From Bacteroidota bacterium (lineage in GTDB: Bacteria > Bacteroidota > Bacteroidia > B-17B0 > Aurantibacillaceae): a stretch of 11,460 nucleotides of DNA. This document shows positions 7,354-11,460 of this stretch, in pieces. Each line of letters begins with the position of its first letter. The stretch's first letter is position 1. Where the stretch lies: the NCBI GenBank assembly GCA_023433205.1, contig JAEZDS010000185.1, positions 1 to 11,460 of the forward strand, in the 5' to 3' direction. A program made the position numbers and the translations under genes. The notes under the pieces were generated by a model. That model was given only the letters and a program-made list of their open reading frames with translations. It did no database searches and was not told where the DNA came from.

Positions 7354-7704
7354 TTACTTTTTACCTTTTTCGGTAAATTTTTCTTTTAATATATTCCTTG
7401 TAAGTCGTTTTCTTCTTCCTCTGCTCTTCTTAAAGGCCAATACTTCAGCCTGCGAAAAAACCTTATTGCGCCCCTCCTTGTGATACTTCAGCAATCCCTT
7501 TTTCTCGTACGCGTTCAACGTTGCAGGCGTAATCTTGAGAATGCGCAGCACCTCGGAGGTGTGAACCGCGTCGCTGAGTTGCCTGGCGGGAACAGGCTTC
7601 TTCTCCTGCTCTCCTTTAATAGCTTTCAGTTCTCTGCGAACTGCTTTTAATTCTCTTAAAATAGAATTAAAAATTGAAAGATCAATTATGATTCTGTTTT
7701 TCAT
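7354..7704 (-). CDS. Small MerR/excisionase-like helix-turn-helix protein
   Basis: A 116-residue protein. The N-terminus (residues 1-35) is a likely amphipathic helix or coiled coil (IFNSILRELKAVRRELKAIK). A MerR/HTH_17-type winged helix lies at about 44-92: TSEVLRILKITPATLNAYEK is the helix-turn-helix, GLLKYHKEGRNKVFSQAEV the wing. The tail is very basic (KKSRGRRKRLTRN and beyond). It is probably a DNA-binding regulator; no cobalamin-binding or other effector domain is present, unlike the light-responsive MerR regulators found beside some carotenoid genes. Similar small proteins also occur in Bacteroidota mobile elements. It is on the same strand as the carotenoid operon, 104 bases beyond its last gene. 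Two perfect palindromes upstream may be operators. The ATG at 7704 gives a complete domain. Confidence 0.78.
   Translation of the reverse strand: MKNRIIIDLSIFNSILRELKAVRRELKAIKGEQEKKPVPARQLSDAVHTSEVLRILKITPATLNAYEKKGLLKYHKEGRNKVFSQAEVLAFKKSRGRRKRLTRNILKEKFTEKGKK
7360..7377 (+). terminator. Candidate terminator between convergent genes
   Basis: TTTACC (7360-7365) and GGTAAA (7372-7377) form a 6-base-pair stem with loop TTTTTC, followed by TTTTTCTTTT. A longer fold is also possible between 7323-7335 and 7366-7377 with one bulged C and a 30-base loop. Either would end the SPOR gene transcript. It overlaps the last codons of the convergent HTH gene. Confidence 0.35.
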
Positions 7705-7715
7705 GGGATAAAGCT

Positions 7716-7727
7716 AACAATATTGTT
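7716..7727. repeat. 12-base palindrome upstream of the HTH gene (candidate operator)
   Basis: AACAATATTGTT is a perfect palindrome starting 11 bases before the HTH gene's ATG. Self-regulating small HTH proteins often bind such a site over their own leader. That this one is an operator is inference; AT-rich palindromes also occur by chance. Confidence 0.35.
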
Positions 7728-7740
7728 TAAATCGACACAT

Positions 7741-7752
7741 CTTTTTAAAAAG
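7741..7752. repeat. Second 12-base palindrome upstream of the HTH gene
   Basis: CTTTTTAAAAAG is a perfect palindrome whose centre lies 25 bases from that of the first one (7716-7727). The arm sequences differ, so a single protein need not bind both. Its A/T run makes chance occurrence fairly likely. Confidence 0.25.
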
Positions 7753-7778
7753 CGTTGCACCGTGAAAAACCTCTGCAG

Positions 7779-7798
7779 TGAGTGAAAGTATCCACTCA
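7779..7798 (-). terminator. Weak candidate terminator after the carotenoid operon
   Basis: TGAGTG and CACTCA form a 6-base-pair stem with an 8-base loop, 10 bases past the lycopene cyclase stop codon. On the minus strand the next T run (five T) begins about 11 bases later, farther than usual, so the operon may read on into the HTH gene. Confidence 0.22.
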
Positions 7799-7808
7799 TT
7801 CAGACAAC

Positions 7809-8504
7809 TCACGTTATTTCCGATCGTTCGCGCCCTTTAAAGAATTCAAACAACGCAACATTAAGCAAAATAAGCAGCAGGCCGTACACAAAATCTTCAA
7901 CAGGAATGGTCAAAACGCGAATGCCGGAATTCTCTTCATTGTTGTACCATACAATGGCTTCATCAGGCCCGGTTCCGGTTAGTATACCATTCACCACAAA
8001 AAAAGGGATCAATAACAAAAGATAGCTCACCAGAAATAAGGCAAGGTAGGGTCGCTTCCTGAAACCGACATAAGCCATGATCAATCCTGAAACAGTCAAA
8101 GTCCAGAAAGTATATAATTTTGTCGCCGAAAACACACCAATGAGGATAAACAAAACACCAGCAAACAAAATCATCCTGCCGGCCTTTTCAGGCGTTGGAC
8201 GCGGAAACTTCAGCACATTGAGGCAATGAAAGGTGAACAGGCAGCTAAATGGGATACAAACAAAAAAAAGAACCTCTTCAAGCGGAAGGCCAAAAACATT
8301 TACCCCCAGCAGATAACGCTCATTAAATCCCCACACGCCTGCCTCTGTAAACACAACGTCCCACACAACAAATGGTATGCCCACGCAAAAGATGGCCAAA
8401 AAAGCAGCCCTGAAACGGACATAAAATTTTAATCTGGGATGAAATGAAAACAGAAAAGGAACCAGCATCGCCCCAAGATCAACAAGAAGGTAAAGGCTTT
8501 TCAT
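7809..8504 (-). CDS. Lycopene cyclase, fused CrtYc-CrtYd type
   Basis: This membrane enzyme closes the psi ends of lycopene into beta-ionone rings (gamma- and then beta-carotene). The 231-residue protein is very hydrophobic, with about six or seven membrane segments, and contains two copies of the lycopene cyclase domain. Copy one has IPFVVWDVVFTEAGVWGFN at 43-61 and the P-L-E-E motif at 74-77. Copy two has IPFFVVNGILTGTG at 166-179 and P-V-E-D at 201-204. Actinobacteria carry the two halves as separate crtYc and crtYd genes; archaea, fungi and some Bacteroidota have them joined, as here. This is a different family from the FAD-dependent CrtY/CrtL cyclases. Its ATG overlaps the crtZ stop as ATGA (8501-8504), so it is probably translated by coupling. 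It is the last gene of the carotenoid operon. Confidence 0.9.
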   Translation of the reverse strand: MKSLYLLVDLGAMLVPFLFSFHPRLKFYVRFRAAFLAIFCVGIPFVVWDVVFTEAGVWGFNERYLLGVNVFGLPLEEVLFFVCIPFSCLFTFHCLNVLKFPRPTPEKAGRMILFAGVLFILIGVFSATKLYTFWTLTVSGLIMAYVGFRKRPYLALFLVSYLLLLIPFFVVNGILTGTGPDEAIVWYNNEENSGIRVLTIPVEDFVYGLLLILLNVALFEFFKGRERSEIT

Positions 8505-8968
8505 TGTTTTACCTTTGCGGCTTCACGAAAATAACGCATAGGCACCAGTAACATTCCAAAACATTCCCCTTCATGTTTTTCTAAATGCTTGTGATGTACT
8601 TTATGGGCTCTACGCAAGGCACGGAAATACAAATTATTCGTATTTCTGAACACTTTGATTCTTTGGTGAATAAAAATATCGTGCACCAGAAAATAGGCCG
8701 CGCCATAAAGGGTAATTCCGGCGCCTATCCAGAAACGAAAATCAAAACCATTAAGGGAACCGGATAGAAGACCTGCAATGCCGGGTATGGCAAAGAACAA
8801 AAAGAAAAAATCATTCCTTTCCATTATTAAATCGTGTCGCTTTTGATGATGATCACGGTGCAATCCCCACAATAAGCCATGCATAACGTACTTGTGAGTG
8901 AGCCAGGCCACGCCTTCCATTGCCACAAAGGCAACCAGCACAATCAAAACATTCAACAAAACGGTCAT
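8501..8968 (-). CDS. crtZ: Beta-carotene hydroxylase CrtZ
   Basis: CrtZ is a membrane di-iron hydroxylase of the fatty acid hydroxylase superfamily. It adds hydroxyl groups at C3 and C3' of beta-carotene, giving cryptoxanthin and then zeaxanthin. The 155-residue length is normal for bacteria. The four His motifs are complete: H25-x4-H30 (HKYVMH), H37-x2-H40-H41 (HRDHH), H96-x4-H101 (HDIFIH) and H122-x2-H125-H126 (HKVHH). Hydrophobic membrane segments lie at about 3-23, 54-70 and 79-95. The gene starts at the ATG 8968-8966, 15 bases after the unknown exported-protein gene, and its stop overlaps the cyclase start. Context fits a product downstream of the cyclase, although the gene order puts it first. 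Confidence 0.95.
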   Translation of the reverse strand: MTVLLNVLIVLVAFVAMEGVAWLTHKYVMHGLLWGLHRDHHQKRHDLIMERNDFFFLFFAIPGIAGLLSGSLNGFDFRFWIGAGITLYGAAYFLVHDIFIHQRIKVFRNTNNLYFRALRRAHKVHHKHLEKHEGECFGMLLVPMRYFREAAKVKQ

Positions 8969-8983
8969 TTACATCAAAGTTAA

Positions 8984-9457
8984 CTATATAGTACTGAGTT
9001 TTCTGGACTCAAAAAATTTTTTTATCCTCTCGGCCAGGTCACGATCACCGAGCTGCGGCAGGGCGGTCCTTATCACTTTTTTATCCTCGTCTACCTGTCC
9101 GCTGTATTCCAGAAAAAAGGGTGCTTCTATCTGTACGGTTAAACGCAGAAACCGCAACTCCACATTATTACTGTCAGAATTGACAGCTAGGTCAAGCAAA
9201 CGTCTTCCTTTCATAAAATGTGTTGATTTTGTAAAAGGATTAATGCTGTTTTTGGCAAGCAGCATGTGTGCCATCCCGGTGTACCCCTTAACCATTGGAT
9301 CGTCCTCATTCAGTTTACTCATGTAATCCATGAACGCTGAGCTGTTTTTTTCATTTTCAGCCGCAGCGTAGAACATTTTCCTGACCGCTAAAATGTCCAT
9401 ATTATAAGCGTACATAAAAGATAACATAAAACAAAAACTTAGGATATTTCTCATCAT
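8984..9457 (-). CDS. Conserved exported protein of the carotenoid operon, unknown function
   Basis: The 157-residue protein starts MMRNILSFCFMLSFMYAY, a hydrophobic leader that is probably a signal peptide or anchor. The remainder is mostly helical with a repeat-like layout: VRKMFYAAAENEKNSSAF, then VKGYTGMAHMLLAKNSINPF, then GRRLLDLAVNSDSNNVELRF. The first and third read loosely like TPR helices. The ELRFLR, APFFLEY and Q-V-D-E-D-K segments look like conserved landmarks; I recall similar proteins next to crtB/crtZ in other Bacteroidota, but have not verified this. No catalytic motif is recognised. It is translationally coupled to crtB (ATGA overlap at 9454-9457) and is followed after 15 bases by crtZ, so it is transcribed with the pathway. 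An export, assembly or membrane-placement role is possible but is only inference. Confidence 0.85.
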   Translation of the reverse strand: MMRNILSFCFMLSFMYAYNMDILAVRKMFYAAAENEKNSSAFMDYMSKLNEDDPMVKGYTGMAHMLLAKNSINPFTKSTHFMKGRRLLDLAVNSDSNNVELRFLRLTVQIEAPFFLEYSGQVDEDKKVIRTALPQLGDRDLAERIKKFFESRKLSTI

Positions 9458-10290
9458 AACAAATTGAATTGAAAACGCAGATACGAATTAAACATGAAGA
9501 TGATTTTACTGAGATTGGGTATTCTGATCCTTCTGCGCATTACTTCTGCTGCATCAGCCTTACATATCTTCTGAAACAGTTTCCAGTAATAATAGTAAGC
9601 AAGGTAAACCCCGCCTCTGGCAGCGGGAGACAGTTGCCTTATTCCAACAAGTGCAATTTCAAAATCGGCACGAATATCCAGCTCTATCTGCCTTTTCTGC
9701 TCAGCGGAAAAATCTGCCAGGTTCACATTGGGGAAATAATTCCTTCCCAGGGTCTGATAGTCTTCCTGCGCATCTCTCAAAAAATTCACTTTCTGAAAAG
9801 CGCTGCCCAGCTTCATGGCATAGTACCTGAGCTTGTTATACTGATCATCGTTGCCATGTGTGAACACTTTAAGACACATAAGGCCAACCGATTCAGCGGA
9901 ACCAAAAATATACTCGTTATATGAGATAGTATTGTGATTACACTGCTGAAGATCCATCTTCATACTCCTGAAAAAAGCATCAACAAGCTCATGGCTTAGA
10001 TTACACTGATGGTAGGTTTTTTGAAAAGCATTCAGAACAGGGTTAAGACTGATCCTGCCTTCTATGGCTTCATACGTATCCTCTACAAATCTGTCGAGCA
10101 AAACACTTTTGTCATAACCATGAAAACTATCCACTATTTCATCGGCAAGTCGCACAAAACCATACACTGCATAAATGTGCCGGTGCAAACTGCCATGCAA
10201 AAACCTTATCCCCAGCGAAAAGCTGGTGCTGTATCTGCGTGTTACTGTCTTGCTGAAGTCCGTTGAAAGCTGATCAAAAATCTGTTTCAT
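9454..10290 (-). CDS. crtB: Phytoene synthase CrtB
   Basis: CrtB joins two molecules of geranylgeranyl diphosphate head to head into 15-cis-phytoene, the first committed carotenoid step. The 278-residue protein shows both Asp-rich Mg-diphosphate sites of the squalene/phytoene synthase family: D50-E-I-V-D54 and D173-A-Q-E-D177 within NFLRDAQEDYQTLGRNYFP. It also has YSTSFSLGIRFL at 20-31 and YAVYGFVRLADEI at 40-52. Length is normal for Bacteroidota. A squalene-type relative (HpnC/HpnD or CrtN partner CrtM) is less likely given crtI next door. The ATG at 10290-10288 is 11 bases after the crtI stop, and the gene's stop overlaps the next start. It acts at the inner face of the membrane. Confidence 0.95.
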   Translation of the reverse strand: MKQIFDQLSTDFSKTVTRRYSTSFSLGIRFLHGSLHRHIYAVYGFVRLADEIVDSFHGYDKSVLLDRFVEDTYEAIEGRISLNPVLNAFQKTYHQCNLSHELVDAFFRSMKMDLQQCNHNTISYNEYIFGSAESVGLMCLKVFTHGNDDQYNKLRYYAMKLGSAFQKVNFLRDAQEDYQTLGRNYFPNVNLADFSAEQKRQIELDIRADFEIALVGIRQLSPAARGGVYLAYYYYWKLFQKICKADAAEVMRRRIRIPNLSKIIFMFNSYLRFQFNLL

Positions 10291-10301
10291 GGCAGAGTAA
10301 T

Positions 10302-11460
10302 TTAAAAGGTTTTTAAAAGCGCTTTTGCGGCGATCTGTCCGGAAATAATTGCCGGAGGCACGCCAGGACCAGGCACAGTCAGCTGACCGGCGTAAAAAAG
10401 GTTCTTTATTTTCTTATTACGCAAAACAGGTTTCATAAAGGCCGATTGGGTGAGAGTATTGGCAAGACCATAGGCGTTTCCTTTGAATGAATTGTAATCC
10501 ATGCTAAAATCGTCTATACAGTAACTCCTTTTATAATCAATGTGCGCCGAAAGATCTGTTTCACCGCTCACAGCCTCCAATCTTTTTATAATTAACTGAA
10601 AATATCTTTCCCTGATCTCTGCGCTGTCTTCCAGCCCCGCAGCAACAGGCATCAGTATAAAAAGATTTTCGTGCCCTGCAGGTGCCACTGAAGCGTCGGT
10701 GCGCGACGGACAGCAAACGTAGAACAGGGGATTTTCAGGCCATCTGGGATTTTTGTAGATATCATCGGTATGCTGCGATAATTCTGTGTCGAAAAAAAGA
10801 TTATGATGATGCAGGGACGGCAGCCGCTTATTGATGCCCAGATAAAAAATAAGGCTTGAGGGAGAAAACACTCTTTGGTTCCAGTACTCTTCACTATAAT
10901 TGCGGTACCGCTTATCCAGAAGCTGTTCACCATGAGCATAGTCAGCTGCACATATCACCGCGTCAAATTCGTACATGGTCTTTTCTGTTGTAACAGTACT
11001 GGCCCTTTCGTTCTCCACCGAAATAGCGGTAACCGCTTCCGACACATGTATGCGTGTACCAAGTTCCCTCGCCAGTTCCGCCATGCCATTTGTTACAGTT
11101 GAAAACCCGCCTTCTGGGTACCATGTGCCGAGTTTAAGCGCAGCATAATTCATGAGACTGTACAAACCAGGGATATTCTGGGGAGATCCTCCAAGAAAGA
11201 GGATGGGAAATTCCATCAGCTGTATCAGCCTCCGGCTCCGGAAATATTTCCGTACATGTGTATGAAAGGAGCTGAAAATTGTGAGTCGGAATAAAAAACT
11301 GAGAAACTTCAGGTTAACAAACTCCAACGCGCTGTGCGCCGGTTTGAAGATAAAATCACTAAGAGCCAGGTTGTACTTTGTTTCAGCCTCTGCAAGGAAT
11401 GCTTTCAGTTTTACTGCCCCATCCTGTTCTTCCCTGTCAAACAACTCATATATCCCCTCC
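10302..11460 (-). CDS. crtI: Phytoene desaturase CrtI, C-terminal part (5' end outside window)
   Basis: CrtI is an FAD-dependent desaturase/isomerase that converts phytoene to lycopene in up to four steps. The frame is open through the window edge at 11460 (E-G-I-Y-E-L-F-D-R reading in), so the TTG at 11444 is internal and about 100-110 N-terminal residues, including the dinucleotide-binding GxGxxG fold, are missing. About 385 residues are visible. Seen: VKLKAFLAEAETKYNLALSD, FPILFLGGSPQNIPGLYSLM, the GGFSTVTNGMAELARELGTR segment (typical of CrtI-family proteins), and near the C-terminus the signature YAGQLTVPGPGVPPAIISGQ with GQIAAKALL. Length and motifs fit CrtI rather than a monoamine oxidase. 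The stop is TAA at 10304-10302. It is the most upstream operon gene visible; promoter and any regulator lie beyond the window. Desaturation number cannot be read from sequence alone. Confidence 0.95.
   Translation of the reverse strand, partial: EGIYELFDREEQDGAVKLKAFLAEAETKYNLALSDFIFKPAHSALEFVNLKFLSFLFRLTIFSSFHTHVRKYFRSRRLIQLMEFPILFLGGSPQNIPGLYSLMNYAALKLGTWYPEGGFSTVTNGMAELARELGTRIHVSEAVTAISVENERASTVTTEKTMYEFDAVICAADYAHGEQLLDKRYRNYSEEYWNQRVFSPSSLIFYLGINKRLPSLHHHNLFFDTELSQHTDDIYKNPRWPENPLFYVCCPSRTDASVAPAGHENLFILMPVAAGLEDSAEIRERYFQLIIKRLEAVSGETDLSAHIDYKRSYCIDDFSMDYNSFKGNAYGLANTLTQSAFMKPVLRNKKIKNLFYAGQLTVPGPGVPPAIISGQIAAKALLKTF

Noticed and set aside
7354..7704. B12-dependent light-sensing MerR regulator of carotenoid genes
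   Set aside because: Only the HTH and a basic tail are present; there is no room for a cobalamin-binding domain.
8898..9326. Plus-strand open frame across crtZ and the exported-protein gene
   Set aside because: It is the complement of two well-supported coupled genes; its protein is Ser-rich with no domain.
9469..9924. Plus-strand open frame opposite crtB
   Set aside because: It lies fully within crtB, whose catalytic motifs are intact on the other strand.
1..11460. tRNA, rRNA, CRISPR array, insertion sequence or integration site
   Set aside because: No cloverleaf, spaced direct repeats, transposase motif or long terminal inverted repeats were seen on reading either strand.

Overview
The window comes from a Bacteroidota chromosome, probably a Chitinophagia/Sphingobacteriia-like lineage. 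Four things point there: a C-terminal type IX secretion (T9SS) sorting domain, signal peptides ending in Ala-Gln, -7 promoter boxes of the form TAnnTTTG, and the gene content itself (a Bacteroidota-type DnaG and a carotenoid cluster with a characteristic small unknown gene). No tRNA, rRNA, CRISPR array or intact insertion sequence was seen.

Left part (1-2382). The window opens inside pyrH (UMP kinase), which ends at 509 and is followed by a near-textbook intrinsic terminator at 593-619. A gene-poor stretch of about 700 bases follows. It holds what looks like a decayed piece of an ABC-2 type permease (about 821-966) and otherwise nothing recognisable. Next come a small DUF551-like gene on the minus strand (1306-1497) and an unrecognised lipoprotein gene on the plus strand (1738-2256).

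Middle part (2383-7380). dnaG (primase, minus strand, TTG start) is divergent from a secreted protein that joins a cytochrome c-type heme site, a PHM/DBH-like copper monooxygenase core and a T9SS sorting domain. A good -7 box for each lies in the 192-base gap. A SPOR-domain periplasmic or envelope protein follows on the plus strand with its own candidate promoter and terminator.

Right part (7354-11460, all minus strand). This is a carotenoid operon read right to left: crtI (5' end outside the window), crtB, a small exported protein of unknown function, crtZ, and a fused CrtYc/CrtYd-type lycopene cyclase. The genes are tightly packed, with ATGA overlaps at two junctions and gaps of 11 and 15 bases at the other two. 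Taken together: CrtB makes phytoene from geranylgeranyl diphosphate, CrtI desaturates it to lycopene, the cyclase closes the beta-ionone rings, and CrtZ hydroxylates them, so zeaxanthin is the predicted product. GGPP synthase is not in the window. Beyond the operon lies a small helix-turn-helix gene with two perfect 12-base palindromes upstream.

The most interesting leads are the unknown exported gene inside the carotenoid operon, the heme c/copper monooxygenase fusion, and the palindrome-flanked HTH gene. No clearly new multi-gene system was found.
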